A DNA stretch of 64,000 nucleotides from Epilithonimonas sp042695135 (GCF_042695135.1 NZ_CP170547.1:1550001-1614000); one strand, 5' to 3'; positions 29,127 to 38,272 are shown, counted from the first letter of the stretch. Translations and numbers: made by a program. The notes: generated by a model from the letters alone, not told the origin.

Positions 29127-30341
29127 GTGCAGAATAAACTCAAAATTATCAACGATCCCGTTCACGGCTTTATCAAAATTCCTCACGAGATTCTGTTTGA
29201 CGTTATAGAACATCCCTATTTCCAGAGACTAAGGCGCATTTCTCAAACGGGTTTGCTTTCTTTAATATTTCCCGGCGCAAAACACACAAGATTTCATCAT
29301 GCCCTTGGTGCAATGAATCTGATGTTCAAAGCATTGGAAACCTTGAAACTGAAAGGGATTAAGATTTCAAAAAAAGAAGAGGAAGCGGCAATGCTGGCAA
29401 TTTTGATGCACGATATCGGTCACGGTCCGTTTTCGCACGCTTTGGAAAACAGGCTGATGGACGACTGGCATCACGAGAAAATTTCGATTTTATTAATGAC
29501 GCGGTTGAATGAGGAATTCGGTGGAAAACTGGATTTGGCGATTGAAATGTTCCAGGGCAAATACCACAGGATGTTTTTCAATCAATTGATTTCCTCGCAG
29601 TTAGATGTTGACAGGATGGATTATCTGAAGCGCGACAGCTTCTATACGGGTGTTTCCGAAGGCGACGTGAACGTAGAAAGAATCATTTCTATGATGAACG
29701 TGAGCGATGAAAAACTGGTCATCGATGCCAAAGGAATTTATTCAATAGAAAATTACCTGACTGCCAGAATGTTTATGTACTGGCAGGTTTATTATCATAA
29801 AACTGCGGCTTTGGCAGAACATATCTTAGTTCAGATTCTTAACAGGGCAAAATATCTGGTTTCCCGGAACTTGGATCTGGAAGCACCCTCAAACCTGAAA
29901 TATTTTTTGATTAAGCATAAATTTGATGAAGCTACAGAAGAAGATATCAGAAGATTCACAATGCTGGATGATATGGATGTTTTTCAGGCGATAAAAGAAT
30001 GGACAGAGAATCCGGATTTCATCTTGTCAAAGCTTTGCAGAACAGTAATTTACAGGGATTTCCCCAAAAGTATTATTTCATCAAAACCATTTTCTGAAGA
30101 TTTTTTGAAACAAAAAGTAGAAAAAGTCAACCAATACTTTAATATTGACAACGGAGAGGAATTGGTTGGACAGATTTCCAGAACGCTTTTGCCTTATGAT
30201 ACAGAGAAGCAACCAATTTATCTGATGGATAAAACCGGCAATAAGTTTAAGCTGGAACAATCGGAAAATCAGATTTTGTTCGGTTGTATGGAGAATCCTA
30301 CCAGAAAATATATCATGTATTGCCCGAGAGAAATTTCATGA
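29127..30341 (+). CDS. HD-domain phosphohydrolase (dNTPase/SAMHD1-like)
   Basis: 404 aa starting at GTG (MQNKLKIINDPVHGFI). It contains a full HD metal site: HTRFHHALG, then LMHDIGHGPFSHALE, and later SQLDVDRMDYLKRDSFYTGV. These motifs and NDPVHGFI at the N-terminus are typical of the SAMHD1/YdhJ group of HD hydrolases, which often act on deoxynucleotides; the substrate here is inferred. It sits just upstream of the lipid A cluster, as commonly seen in flavobacteria (recollection), but lpxD has its own promoter. Confidence 0.88.
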   Translation: MQNKLKIINDPVHGFIKIPHEILFDVIEHPYFQRLRRISQTGLLSLIFPGAKHTRFHHALGAMNLMFKALETLKLKGIKISKKEEEAAMLAILMHDIGHGPFSHALENRLMDDWHHEKISILLMTRLNEEFGGKLDLAIEMFQGKYHRMFFNQLISSQLDVDRMDYLKRDSFYTGVSEGDVNVERIISMMNVSDEKLVIDAKGIYSIENYLTARMFMYWQVYYHKTAALAEHILVQILNRAKYLVSRNLDLEAPSNLKYFLIKHKFDEATEEDIRRFTMLDDMDVFQAIKEWTENPDFILSKLCRTVIYRDFPKSIISSKPFSEDFLKQKVEKVNQYFNIDNGEELVGQISRTLLPYDTEKQPIYLMDKTGNKFKLEQSENQILFGCMENPTRKYIMYCPREIS

Positions 30342-30397
30342 CAAAAAAACAAATTTTCATTCATCATAAAAAATTAAAAGATAATTAATAAAATATT

Positions 30398-30405
30398 TAT
30401 CTTTG
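30398..30405 (+). promoter_or_regulatory. -7 promoter box of lpxD
   Basis: TATCTTTG. It fixes the start: the possible TTG codon at 30403 lies inside this box, so the ATG at 30412 is used. Confidence 0.65.
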
Positions 30406-30411
30406 CAAACT

Positions 30412-31431
30412 ATGGAATTTAGTGCAGAACAGATTGCAGGAATAATAAACGGCAGAATAATTGGGAACGGGAATACTGTTATTACAGGCGTTTCACCAAT
30501 AGAAAATGGTCAGCAGGGACATTTGTCTTTTGTTGGGCAGAGTCGTTTTTCCCATCATATAGATACAACAGCGTGTGCAGTTTTGATAGTTTCTGAAAGT
30601 CTTATAGAAGACAGAGATTACAAACCTGTAATAATTGTGGTAGAAGATGCTTATCTTTCTTTTCAGGTTTTGATGAATCTTTATCAGGAAATGCAGGGCA
30701 GAAAAACCGGGATTGAGCAGGGTTCATTCTTTCACGAGACGGCAAAAGTTGGTGAAGATGTTTACATCGGGGCATTCACTTATGTATCCGAAAAAGCTAA
30801 TATTGGTGACGGAACTCAGATCTATCCACAGGTTTATATCGGAAAAGGTGTAAAAATCGGAAAAAATTGTAAAATCGACAGTGGCGCAAGAATATACGAT
30901 TACTGCATCGTTGGTGACAATTGTGTGATACATTCCAATACGGTCATTGGCGGAGACGGATTTGGTTTTCAGCCAACAGCAGAAGGATTCAAAAAAATCC
31001 CTCAATTAGGGAATGTTATTATAGAAGATGATGTGGAAATTGGTTCCAATTGCAGCATAGACCGTGCAACCATTGGCTCTACGATCATCGGCAAAGGAAC
31101 TAAAATAGACAATCTGATTCAGATCGCTCACAATGTGAAAATTGGTCAGAACAATGTGATTGCCGCTCAGGCAGGAATTGCAGGTTCTACAATCATTGGA
31201 GATTGGAATCAGATTGGCGGTCAGGTTGGAATAGTCGGGCATATCAAAATCGGAAATCAGGTGAAGATCCAGGCACAAAGCGGTGTTAATAATACTGCCA
31301 AAGATGGAGAAACACTTTATGGCTCCCCGGCAATCAATTACAGCGATTATAGAAGAAATTACGTACATTTCCGTAATTTCACCGATATAGTAAAGAGAAT
31401 AAACGATTTAGAAAATAAAAAATCAGAGTAA
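30412..31431 (+). CDS. lpxD: UDP-3-O-acylglucosamine N-acyltransferase
   Basis: Adds the second 3-hydroxyacyl chain in lipid A synthesis. About 339 aa. The N-terminal uridine-binding domain (MEFSAEQIAGIINGRIIG, GHLSFVGQSRF) is followed by a left-handed beta-helix of hexapeptide repeats (IGDGTQ, IGKGVKIGKNCK). The catalytic His is in QIAHNVKIGQNNVIAAQAGIAG, and the substrate contacts lie in GGDGFGFQP. The first gene of the block lpxD, lpxC-fabZ, lpxA, efp, all on one strand with short gaps. Confidence 0.95.
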   Translation: MEFSAEQIAGIINGRIIGNGNTVITGVSPIENGQQGHLSFVGQSRFSHHIDTTACAVLIVSESLIEDRDYKPVIIVVEDAYLSFQVLMNLYQEMQGRKTGIEQGSFFHETAKVGEDVYIGAFTYVSEKANIGDGTQIYPQVYIGKGVKIGKNCKIDSGARIYDYCIVGDNCVIHSNTVIGGDGFGFQPTAEGFKKIPQLGNVIIEDDVEIGSNCSIDRATIGSTIIGKGTKIDNLIQIAHNVKIGQNNVIAAQAGIAGSTIIGDWNQIGGQVGIVGHIKIGNQVKIQAQSGVNNTAKDGETLYGSPAINYSDYRRNYVHFRNFTDIVKRINDLENKKSE

Positions 31432-31479
31432 AGGTATCAGGACTTAAGAAGTATTTCTTCCCGCCTCAAAACTAATACA

Positions 31480-32874
31480 ATGAGTGATAAACAAAAAACG
31501 ATCAAAGAAGATATCCTGCTTTCAGGAATAGGTCTTCACACAGGAAAAGAGGTAACTCTTACGATTAAACCGGCTAAGGAAAACACCGGATTTGTTTTTG
31601 TAAGAACAGATCTCGAAGGTCATCCTCAGGTAGAGGCTGATGTCAACTATGTTACAACTACAGAAAGAGGAACTACTCTGGAAAAGTTAGGCGTCAAAAT
31701 CCATACCTGCGAGCATCTTCTTGCTGCATTGGTAGGAATGGATGTTGATAATGTCTTTCTTGAAATGAATAGTGCAGAACCGCCAATTTTAGATGGTTCT
31801 TCCAAATATTTTGTAGAAGCTATCGAAAAAGTAGGTATTATAGAACAGGATCTGGCGAGAGAATATCTTGTAGTAAAGGAGGTGATGAATTACATCGATC
31901 CTGCAACAGGTTCTGAGATCACGGTGATACCGGCAGACGATTACGAAATTACAACAATGGTAGATTTTGGAACCAAAGTTTTGGGGACTCAAAATGCCAG
32001 CATGAAAAACCTCTCCGAATTCAAGGAAGAAATTGCACCTGCAAGAACATTCAGCTTTTTGCACGAGTTGGAGCAGCTTCTGGACGCAAACCTTATAAAA
32101 GGAGGCGATATCAGCAATGCCATCGTTTATGTTGATAAGGAATTAACGCCTGAGACAACAGAAAAACTGAAATTAGCTTTCGGTAAAGACGAGGTTTCTA
32201 TCCGTCCAAACGGAATTCTTGACAATCTTACCCTTAACTTTCCCAATGAAGCCGCACGTCACAAATTATTAGATGTTGTCGGAGATCTTGCATTGGTTGG
32301 TGTAAGGATCAAAGGTAGAGTAATTGCCAACAAACCCGGACATTTCGTAAACACACAGTTCGCAAAAAAACTTAATAGACAATACAAATTGCAAAAAAGA
32401 AAAAATGTTCCTGATTTTGATCTCAAAGCAGAACCTGTTTTTGATATCAATGGCATTATGAAACTATTGCCGCACAGACCGCCATTTCTTTTGGTTGATA
32501 AGATTTTAGAGTTGTCGGAAACTCACGTAGTCGGACTTAAGAATGTTTCTATGAACGAGCCGTTCTTTGTCGGTCATTTTCCAAAAGAACCGGTTATGCC
32601 GGGTGTTTTGCAGATAGAAGCAATGGCTCAAGTAGGCGGTATTTTGGTATTAGCAAATGTTCCGGATCCTGAGAATTATTCCACTTATTTTGTTAAGATG
32701 GACAATGTAAAATTCAAGAAAAAAGTAGTTCCCGGAGATCAGCTGATATTCAAAATAGAATTGATAGAGCCGATCAGAAGAGGAATTGTACATATGCAGG
32801 GTTACGGTTACGTAGGAGACAGCGTAGTTGTAGAAGCTGAACTGATGGCCCAGGTTGCAAAAACTAAAAACTAA
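31480..32874 (+). CDS. lpxC-fabZ: Bifunctional LpxC deacetylase / FabZ dehydratase
   Basis: 464 aa in two parts. Residues 1 to about 305 are LpxC, the zinc deacetylase and committed step of lipid A synthesis: LLSGIGLHTGKEVTL, the zinc ligand in HTCEHLLAAL, LDGSSKYFVEAI and LVGVRIKGRVIANKPGH. Residues from about 315 to the end are FabZ, which removes water from 3-hydroxyacyl-ACP: IMKLLPHRPPFLLVDK, the catalytic HFPKEPVMPGVLQIEAMAQ and VVPGDQL. This fusion is known from Bacteroidetes and related phyla. It links lipid A and phospholipid supply in one protein. lpxA starts 4 bases later. Confidence 0.97.
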   Translation: MSDKQKTIKEDILLSGIGLHTGKEVTLTIKPAKENTGFVFVRTDLEGHPQVEADVNYVTTTERGTTLEKLGVKIHTCEHLLAALVGMDVDNVFLEMNSAEPPILDGSSKYFVEAIEKVGIIEQDLAREYLVVKEVMNYIDPATGSEITVIPADDYEITTMVDFGTKVLGTQNASMKNLSEFKEEIAPARTFSFLHELEQLLDANLIKGGDISNAIVYVDKELTPETTEKLKLAFGKDEVSIRPNGILDNLTLNFPNEAARHKLLDVVGDLALVGVRIKGRVIANKPGHFVNTQFAKKLNRQYKLQKRKNVPDFDLKAEPVFDINGIMKLLPHRPPFLLVDKILELSETHVVGLKNVSMNEPFFVGHFPKEPVMPGVLQIEAMAQVGGILVLANVPDPENYSTYFVKMDNVKFKKKVVPGDQLIFKIELIEPIRRGIVHMQGYGYVGDSVVVEAELMAQVAKTKN

Positions 32875-32877
32875 TTT

Positions 32878-33666
32878 ATGATTCATCAGCTTACAGCAGT
32901 AGATCCCCGCGCAAAGATCGGCAAAAACGTAACCATAGAACCATTTACAACCATTGGTGCAAATGTAACTGTCGGTTCTGATACCTGGATTGGCCCCAAT
33001 GTGACCATTATGGAAAATGTGAGGATCGGTAAGAATTGTAAAATTTTCCCAGGAACCGTGATTGGAGCAGTACCCCAAGATCTTAAATTTGATGGCGAAG
33101 ATACTCAGGTAATCATCGGAGACGGCACTACTCTTAGAGAATGTGTTACGATTAACAGAGGTACAAAAGCTTTAGGATACACAAAAATTGGAAATAATTG
33201 CCTGATAATGGCGACTTCCCACGTTGCCCACGATTGTATCGTTGGTGATAATGTGATCATAGCAAACGGTTGCGGAATTGCAGGACACGTGGAGATCGGA
33301 GATTTTGTAGTAATGGGTGGACTTTCTGCTGTTCAGCAATTTGGAAAAATCGGTAAGCACGTTATGATTTCCGGGGGTTCTTTGATCAGAAAAGATATTC
33401 CACCTTATGTAAAAGTAGCAAGAGAACCAATATCTTACGCAGGAATTAATTCTGTAGGACTTAGAAGAAGAGGTTTTACTAATGATAAAATCTTCGAAAT
33501 CCAAAAAATATACAGAGCTATTTTCCAGATGAAAATGAATACAACCCAGGCAATAGAATTCATAGAAAAAGAAATGCTTCCGACTATGGAGCGTGATGAA
33601 ATCATCACTTTTATCCAGAATTCTCCAAGAGGTATTGTAAAAGGATACGGCTCAAACAAAGAATAA
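32878..33666 (+). CDS. lpxA: UDP-N-acetylglucosamine acyltransferase
   Basis: First step of lipid A synthesis. 262 aa of left-handed beta-helix hexapeptides (VDPRAKIGKNVTIEPF), the catalytic His in MATSHVAHDCIVGDN, GNNVIIANG-type substrate contacts, and the C-terminal helical part with YAGINSVGLRRRGF. The ATG at 32878 follows the lpxC-fabZ stop by three bases, so the two are co-translated. Confidence 0.96.
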   Translation: MIHQLTAVDPRAKIGKNVTIEPFTTIGANVTVGSDTWIGPNVTIMENVRIGKNCKIFPGTVIGAVPQDLKFDGEDTQVIIGDGTTLRECVTINRGTKALGYTKIGNNCLIMATSHVAHDCIVGDNVIIANGCGIAGHVEIGDFVVMGGLSAVQQFGKIGKHVMISGGSLIRKDIPPYVKVAREPISYAGINSVGLRRRGFTNDKIFEIQKIYRAIFQMKMNTTQAIEFIEKEMLPTMERDEIITFIQNSPRGIVKGYGSNKE

Positions 33667-33694
33667 TAAAATAATACAAGTTTATATATAACTA

Positions 33695-34258
33695 ATGGCA
33701 ACAAGCAACGATATAAGAAAAGGACTTTGCATAGAATTCAGCAATGATATTTTCAAAGTAATCGAGTTTCTTCACGTAAAACCAGGTAAAGGTCCTGCTT
33801 TCGTAAGAACAAAATTAAAATCTGTAACCAACGGAAAAGTACTAGATAACACTTTTTCTGCAGGTCACAAAATTGATGAAGTAAAAGTGATCACAAGAAA
33901 ATTCCAGTATCTGTACGATGATGAGAATGGATTCCACTTTATGAATAACGACGATTTTTCTCAACTTTATCTTGATAAGGAAATGATCGAGAACTCTCAA
34001 TTGATGAAGGCTGGCGAAGAAGTGACTATCATCCTGAAAGAAGCAGATGAAACACCACTCTCTGCAGAACTTCCACAATCAGTTTACTTAGAAGTGATCG
34101 AAGCTGATCCGGGGGTGAAAGGAAATACCGCTACCAACGCACTGAAAAATGCAATCGTAGAAACCGGAGCCAGAGTAATGGTGCCACTTTTCATCGAGCC
34201 AGGTGACAAGATCAAGATCAGTACCGAGGACGGTTCTTACCTTGAAAGAGTAAAATAA
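33695..34258 (+). CDS. efp: Translation elongation factor P
   Basis: 187 aa. Relieves ribosome stalling at polyproline. The three beta-barrel domains are seen. The tip loop that carries the modified residue is HVKPGKGPAFVRTKL, with Lys in the usual position. The C-terminal domain has GVKGNTATNALKNAIVETGA and the signature MVPLFIEPGDKIKISTEDG. It is 28 bp after lpxA and likely shares its transcript. No modification enzyme lies nearby. Confidence 0.97.
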   Translation: MATSNDIRKGLCIEFSNDIFKVIEFLHVKPGKGPAFVRTKLKSVTNGKVLDNTFSAGHKIDEVKVITRKFQYLYDDENGFHFMNNDDFSQLYLDKEMIENSQLMKAGEEVTIILKEADETPLSAELPQSVYLEVIEADPGVKGNTATNALKNAIVETGARVMVPLFIEPGDKIKISTEDGSYLERVK

Positions 34259-34269
34259 ATTACAGTAAG

Positions 34270-34304
34270 AAGCTGGAAGCGTAAAGTTTTCAGCTTTCTT
34301 TTTA
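34270..34304 (+). terminator. Terminator after efp
   Basis: AAGCTGGAA paired with TTTCAGCTT, then TTCTTTTT, just after the efp stop. Confidence 0.6.
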
Positions 34305-34305
34305 T

Positions 34306-34390
34306 GGCAGCTTTTCCGACTTGCGTTCCCGCTTTTTTCTTTTTTTGCCAAAAAGAAAAAGAGCTCCACTCAAGTCGGGCTGCAAACTGA
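34306..34390 (-). repeat. GCAGCCCGACTTGA interspersed repeat, copy A
   Basis: On the minus strand it reads GCAGCCCGACTTGA, then a G/A-rich stretch, a run of T and A, and ends AAAGCTGCC. The same element lies on the plus strand at 51532-51632. The shared ends and poly-A/T core suggest a mobile or dispersed element with no coding capacity. It occupies most of the efp to lpxD2 gap. Confidence 0.75.
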
Positions 34391-34464
34391 TTCGTTTATA
34401 TGAAGATTTCTCTGTAAAATCGAATTACAATCTAAAATCCAATGTCTAATTCTAATATCTAACT

Positions 34465-35367
34465 ATGACATTCAATCAGCCACAACAACTCAAAACCATT
34501 GCTGATATCATCAATGCAAAATATATCGGCCCTGAAGATTTTCCGGTTCTTGGAACCAATGAGATCCATATGGTGAAAGCCGGAGAAATTGTTTTCGTCA
34601 ACCATCCCAAATATTACGACAAAGCGCTTAATTCCGCTGCTACAATCATTTTAATAGATAAAGAAGTAGAATGTCCAGTCGGAAAAGTACTTTTGGTCTC
34701 CGATGATCCTTTCAGGGATTTTAATAAAATCAATACCCATTTTACTAGAATTTCTAATTTCCGAGAAGAACTTCACGACCTCGAAGTTGGCGACGGAACA
34801 TTCATCCATCCATCCGTTACGATCGGGAACGAAGTAAGAATAGGAAAGAACTGCCATATTTTCCCAAACGTGGTTATCGGAGACAGAACGGTGATTGGAG
34901 ATAATGTAGTCATCCAGGCCAACACAGTTTTAGGCGGAGACGCTTTTTATTACAGAAAACTCAACGGTAATTTTGACAGATTGATATCAGTCGGAAATGT
35001 CATCATCGAAAATAATGTTGAAATAGGAAACGGTTGTACCATAGATAGAGGTGTGACGGATCCGACAATCATCGGGGAAGGCAGTATTTTGGACAATCAG
35101 ATCCAAATTGGGCACGACACGATTATTGGTAAAAGATGTCTCATAGCTTCTCAAACCGGAATTGCAGGCTGCTGTATCATCGAGGATGAAGTTACAATCT
35201 GGGGACAAGTGGGAATGGCCTCAGGCGTAAGAATCGAAAAAGGAACGGTACTCCTTGCGAAAACCGGCATCAACAGAAATCTGAAAAAAGGAACTTACTT
35301 CGGACCTATTGCAGAAGAGTTCAGAGATTATCTCAGAAAAGAAGTCAAAATCAAAAATCTGAAGTAA
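34465..35367 (+). CDS. Second LpxD-like N-acyltransferase
   Basis: 300 aa, paralogous to the LpxD encoded at 30412-31431. It has an N-terminal uridine-binding-like domain (LKTIADIINAKYIG, GEIVFVNHPKYYDKAL) and a beta-helix of hexapeptides. It has QIGHDTIIGKRCLIASQTG where LpxD has its catalytic His, so the His is kept. GGDAFYYRKLNGNF replaces the GGDGFGFQP loop of the other copy, suggesting a different acyl or sugar preference (inference). It is separated from efp by a terminator and the repeat element. Confidence 0.88.
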   Translation: MTFNQPQQLKTIADIINAKYIGPEDFPVLGTNEIHMVKAGEIVFVNHPKYYDKALNSAATIILIDKEVECPVGKVLLVSDDPFRDFNKINTHFTRISNFREELHDLEVGDGTFIHPSVTIGNEVRIGKNCHIFPNVVIGDRTVIGDNVVIQANTVLGGDAFYYRKLNGNFDRLISVGNVIIENNVEIGNGCTIDRGVTDPTIIGEGSILDNQIQIGHDTIIGKRCLIASQTGIAGCCIIEDEVTIWGQVGMASGVRIEKGTVLLAKTGINRNLKKGTYFGPIAEEFRDYLRKEVKIKNLK

Positions 35368-35380
35368 ATCATATTTTATT

Positions 35381-35418
35381 AATCCAAAAAATTATTGATT
35401 ACAAGAAATTTTTGGATT
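35381..35418. other. Hairpin upstream of the sucD promoter
   Basis: AATCCAAAAAATT pairs with AATTTTTGGATT across a 13-nt loop. It lacks a T run, so it is a weak terminator for the gene before it, or an operator next to the sucD -7 box at 35427. Confidence 0.4.
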
Positions 35419-35426
35419 ATTATCGT

Positions 35427-35434
35427 TATTTTTG
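35427..35434 (+). promoter_or_regulatory. -7 promoter box of sucD
   Basis: TATTTTTG matches TAnnTTTG, 42 bp before the ATG at 35477. Confidence 0.55.
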
Positions 35435-35476
35435 CGAGTAACAAAGTTTTATAAAATCAATAAATTACAATAAAAA

Positions 35477-36349
35477 ATGTCAGTATTAGTAAACAAAGAT
35501 TCTAAAGTTATCGTACAAGGATTTACAGGTAACGAAGGTACTTTCCACGCAGGTCAAATGATTGACTATGGAACCAACGTTGTTGGAGGTGTAACTCCGG
35601 GAAAAGGAGGTTCTGAGCACCTTGGTAAGCCGGTTTTCAATTCTGTGGCGGAAGCTGTGGAGAAAGCAGGAGCTAATGTGAGTATTATTTTCGTTCCGCC
35701 TGCATTTGCTGCAGATGCTGTGATGGAAGCTGCAGAAGCAGGTATCAAAGTTATTGTATGTATCACAGAAGGGATTCCTGTTGCTGATATGGTAAAAGTT
35801 AAGGATTATATCCAAGACAGAGACTGCCGATTGATTGGTCCAAACTGTCCTGGTATCATTACTTCAGACGAAGCTAAAATTGGTATTATGCCTGGTTTCG
35901 TTTTCAAAAAAGGAAGAGTAGGGATTGTTTCAAAATCGGGAACTTTGACTTACGAGGCTGCAGATCAGGTTGTGAAAGCTGGTTTCGGAGTTTCTACGGC
36001 TATAGGAATTGGTGGAGATCCAATCATTGGAACAACAACCAAAGAAGCTTTGGAATTGTTTATCAACGATCCGGAAACTGATGCTGTTGTAATGATCGGA
36101 GAAATCGGAGGTCAGTTAGAAGCAGAAGCTGCAAGATGGTATAAGGAATCTGGCTCGAAAAAACCTGTTGTAGGATTTATAGCTGGACAGACTGCTCCAA
36201 AAGGCAGAACAATGGGGCACGCTGGTGCTATCGTAGGTGGTGATGATGACACTGCTCAGGCAAAAATGGCTATTATGAGCGAATGCGGAATCAATGTTGT
36301 AGATTCTCCGGCAGAGATCGGAGTGACTGTAGCAAAGGTTTTAGCATAA
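35477..36349 (+). CDS. sucD: Succinyl-CoA synthetase, alpha subunit
   Basis: 290 aa. Converts succinyl-CoA to succinate with ATP or GTP formation in the citric acid cycle. The CoA-binding Rossmann fold has VQGFTGNEGTFHAGQMIDYG and VGGVTPGKGG. The ligase domain has GPNCPGIITSDEAKIGIMPG and the catalytic phospho-His in GAIVGGDDDTAQ, preceded by GRTMGHAG. sucC is not adjacent, so the two subunits are encoded apart. Confidence 0.97.
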   Translation: MSVLVNKDSKVIVQGFTGNEGTFHAGQMIDYGTNVVGGVTPGKGGSEHLGKPVFNSVAEAVEKAGANVSIIFVPPAFAADAVMEAAEAGIKVIVCITEGIPVADMVKVKDYIQDRDCRLIGPNCPGIITSDEAKIGIMPGFVFKKGRVGIVSKSGTLTYEAADQVVKAGFGVSTAIGIGGDPIIGTTTKEALELFINDPETDAVVMIGEIGGQLEAEAARWYKESGSKKPVVGFIAGQTAPKGRTMGHAGAIVGGDDDTAQAKMAIMSECGINVVDSPAEIGVTVAKVLA

Positions 36350-36367
36350 GATCAATTTATTATAAAT

Positions 36368-36419
36368 AAAGATATTTTTTGGCAGCTATTTCACTGTTCA
36401 GAAAATATCTTTACTTTTA
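36368..36419 (+). terminator. Probable sucD terminator
   Basis: AAAGATATTTT pairs with AAAATATCTTT across a loop of about 23 nt, followed by ACTTTT. The long loop makes it a weaker call. Confidence 0.5.
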
Positions 36420-36449
36420 TAGGAAATATAAACACAAAAACGCACAAAT

Positions 36450-37106
36450 ATGAAAAAAATCTTTTTCGCATCTCTACTTTTAATATCTGTTCTGTCACAG
36501 GCACAGATCGATTTCAGGTCAACTGAATTTGGTTTGGTTGTGGGAGGGACATATTCCCGGGTTAGAAATGCGCACAATCCTTCCGGAGCAAGAATTTCTG
36601 TTTTAGGAGGCGTTACGGCACAAGTACCAATTGGTGTGGGCGAGCAATATTACATTCAGGCAGAAGCTTTATATTTTGGAGCAGGTGAAGGAGGTGACAG
36701 AAAATATGAGGATGCAAAAGGTTGGGATCATTCTGTTTATGCAAACAATTATCTGAGTGTTCCTGTTAATTTCAAAGCATATTTCTCAGAAGCAGAATCT
36801 GAATTTTACGGATTGATTGGTCCGCGATTTAATTTTCTGATTGATCAGAAGGTAAAAAATCCGGCAAGAACTTATTATGAAGCCGATGATTATGGAAAAG
36901 CAAATTCCTTCAATCTGGGATTAGGTGCGGGTGTAGGTTTTAGTTACAAACGACAGTTGGAGATTGCTTTGAAGTACGATATTGGTTTGTCTGACACTTA
37001 TCCGGATCTCAAATATTCTCCTGATAATCTGACTAGTGATTCCAATGTTTCCAAGAAAAAATCAGAACAGGTAATAAGTTTAGGATTAACTTATTTCTTC
37101 AAATAA
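36450..37106 (+). CDS. Outer-membrane beta-barrel (porin-family) protein
   Basis: 218 aa with signal peptide MKKIFFASLLLISVLSQAQ. The rest is alternating amphipathic strands with Gly/aromatic turns (TEFGLVVGGTYSRV, YYIQAEALYFGAG, FNLGLGAGVGFSYKRQ) and a final strand ending in aromatic Phe (LGLTYFFK), as expected for an 8-stranded outer-membrane barrel of the OMP_b-brl_2 type. No specific substrate is indicated. Convergent with recA, with a shared bidirectional terminator. Confidence 0.85.
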   Translation: MKKIFFASLLLISVLSQAQIDFRSTEFGLVVGGTYSRVRNAHNPSGARISVLGGVTAQVPIGVGEQYYIQAEALYFGAGEGGDRKYEDAKGWDHSVYANNYLSVPVNFKAYFSEAESEFYGLIGPRFNFLIDQKVKNPARTYYEADDYGKANSFNLGLGAGVGFSYKRQLEIALKYDIGLSDTYPDLKYSPDNLTSDSNVSKKKSEQVISLGLTYFFK

Positions 37107-37110
37107 CAAT

Positions 37111-37141
37111 AAAGGCTGTGAATCTCACAGCCTTTATTATT
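37111..37141. terminator. Bidirectional terminator between porin gene and recA
   Basis: AAAGGCTGTGA-ATC-TCACAGCCTTT, an 11-bp perfect stem with a 3-nt loop, flanked by A- and T-rich sequence. Confidence 0.8.
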
Positions 37142-37156
37142 TCTATTAGCAAAATA

Positions 37157-38158
37157 TTATTTATTTTTAATAATCTCTCGGATCTTACCTTCGATTTCTT
37201 CGGATAATTCAGGATTATCTTTTAAAAGATCTTTTACAGCATCACGACCTTGTCCAAGTTTTGTCTCTTCATAACTGAACCAGGATCCGCTTTTCTTGAC
37301 CACAGCAAGATCTACCGCAGTATCCAAAATCTCTCCCGATTTAGAAATTCCTTCGCCATACATAATGTCAAATTCAGCTTGTTTGAAAGGCGGGGCCACT
37401 TTGTTTTTTACAATTTTTACTTTCACACGGCTTCCGACAGCTTCATCGCCATTTTTAATCGGTGCACTTGCTTTTCTGATGTCAATCCTTACTGAGGCAT
37501 AGAATTTAAGTGCATTTCCACCAGTTGTAGTTTCAGGATTTCCAAACATCACCCCAATTTTTTCACGAAGCTGATTGATGAAAATAACAGTACATTTTGT
37601 TCTGGAAATAGAACCTGTCAATTTTCGAAGAGCCTGAGACATCAACCTTGCGTGCAATCCCATTTTAGAATCACCCATTTCGCCTTCGATCTCTGCTTTT
37701 GGCGTCAATGCCGCAACAGAATCGATCACTACAATATCAATTGCTCCCGATCTGATCAGATTATCTGCGATCTCCAAAGCCTGCTCACCATTATCCGGCT
37801 GAGAGATGATCAGGTTTTCCAGATCAACACCCAATTTTGCGGCATAACTTCTGTCAAATGCGTGTTCGGCATCTATAAAAGCAGCGATTCCACCAGCTTT
37901 TTGAGCTTCTGCAATAGCGTGTAAAGTAAGTGTGGTTTTACCGGAAGATTCCGGACCGTAGATTTCTATCACCCTTCCTCTTGGATATCCGCCAACACCT
38001 AAAGCAAGGTCAATCCCTAATGATCCGGACGGAATTACTTCTATGGTATGATCCACAGAGTTTTCCCCCAAAGTCATTACAGTCCCTTTTCCATAGGTTT
38101 TATCTAGTTTTTCCAGCACCAGTTGCAGTGCTTTTTTCTTATCGTCTGTAGTACTCAT
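37157..38158 (-). CDS. recA: RecA recombinase
   Basis: Strand exchange and SOS coprotease. 333 aa from MSTTDDKKKALQLVL. Walker A is GPESSGKTT, with VIDSVAALTPKAEIEGEMGD (Walker B and loop L1) and INQLREKIGVMFGNPETTTGG (loop L2). An in-frame ATG at 38191 would add 11 residues, but a -7 box, TATTTTTG, lies between it and 38158, so the shorter form is chosen. No LexA-type operator was recognised upstream. Confidence 0.97.
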   Translation of the reverse strand: MSTTDDKKKALQLVLEKLDKTYGKGTVMTLGENSVDHTIEVIPSGSLGIDLALGVGGYPRGRVIEIYGPESSGKTTLTLHAIAEAQKAGGIAAFIDAEHAFDRSYAAKLGVDLENLIISQPDNGEQALEIADNLIRSGAIDIVVIDSVAALTPKAEIEGEMGDSKMGLHARLMSQALRKLTGSISRTKCTVIFINQLREKIGVMFGNPETTTGGNALKFYASVRIDIRKASAPIKNGDEAVGSRVKVKIVKNKVAPPFKQAEFDIMYGEGISKSGEILDTAVDLAVVKKSGSWFSYEETKLGQGRDAVKDLLKDNPELSEEIEGKIREIIKNK

Positions 38159-38178
38159 CGTTTCAAAAAAATTATTCT

Positions 38179-38186
38179 CAAAAATA
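38179..38186 (-). promoter_or_regulatory. -7 promoter box of recA
   Basis: TATTTTTG on the minus strand, 20 bp before the ATG at 38158 and inside the longer open frame. It supports the shorter start. Confidence 0.6.
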
Positions 38187-38272
38187 ATCATTTTAATTCT
38201 GAATGCCTAATTTTTTTTGGGGATTAAATATTCAGATTTTAATTAAATGTTTAAAATTGTATTAATAATCAA

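Noticed and set aside
31480..32874. lpxC-fabZ fusion as a novelty
   Set aside because: This fusion is already known in Bacteroidetes and related phyla.
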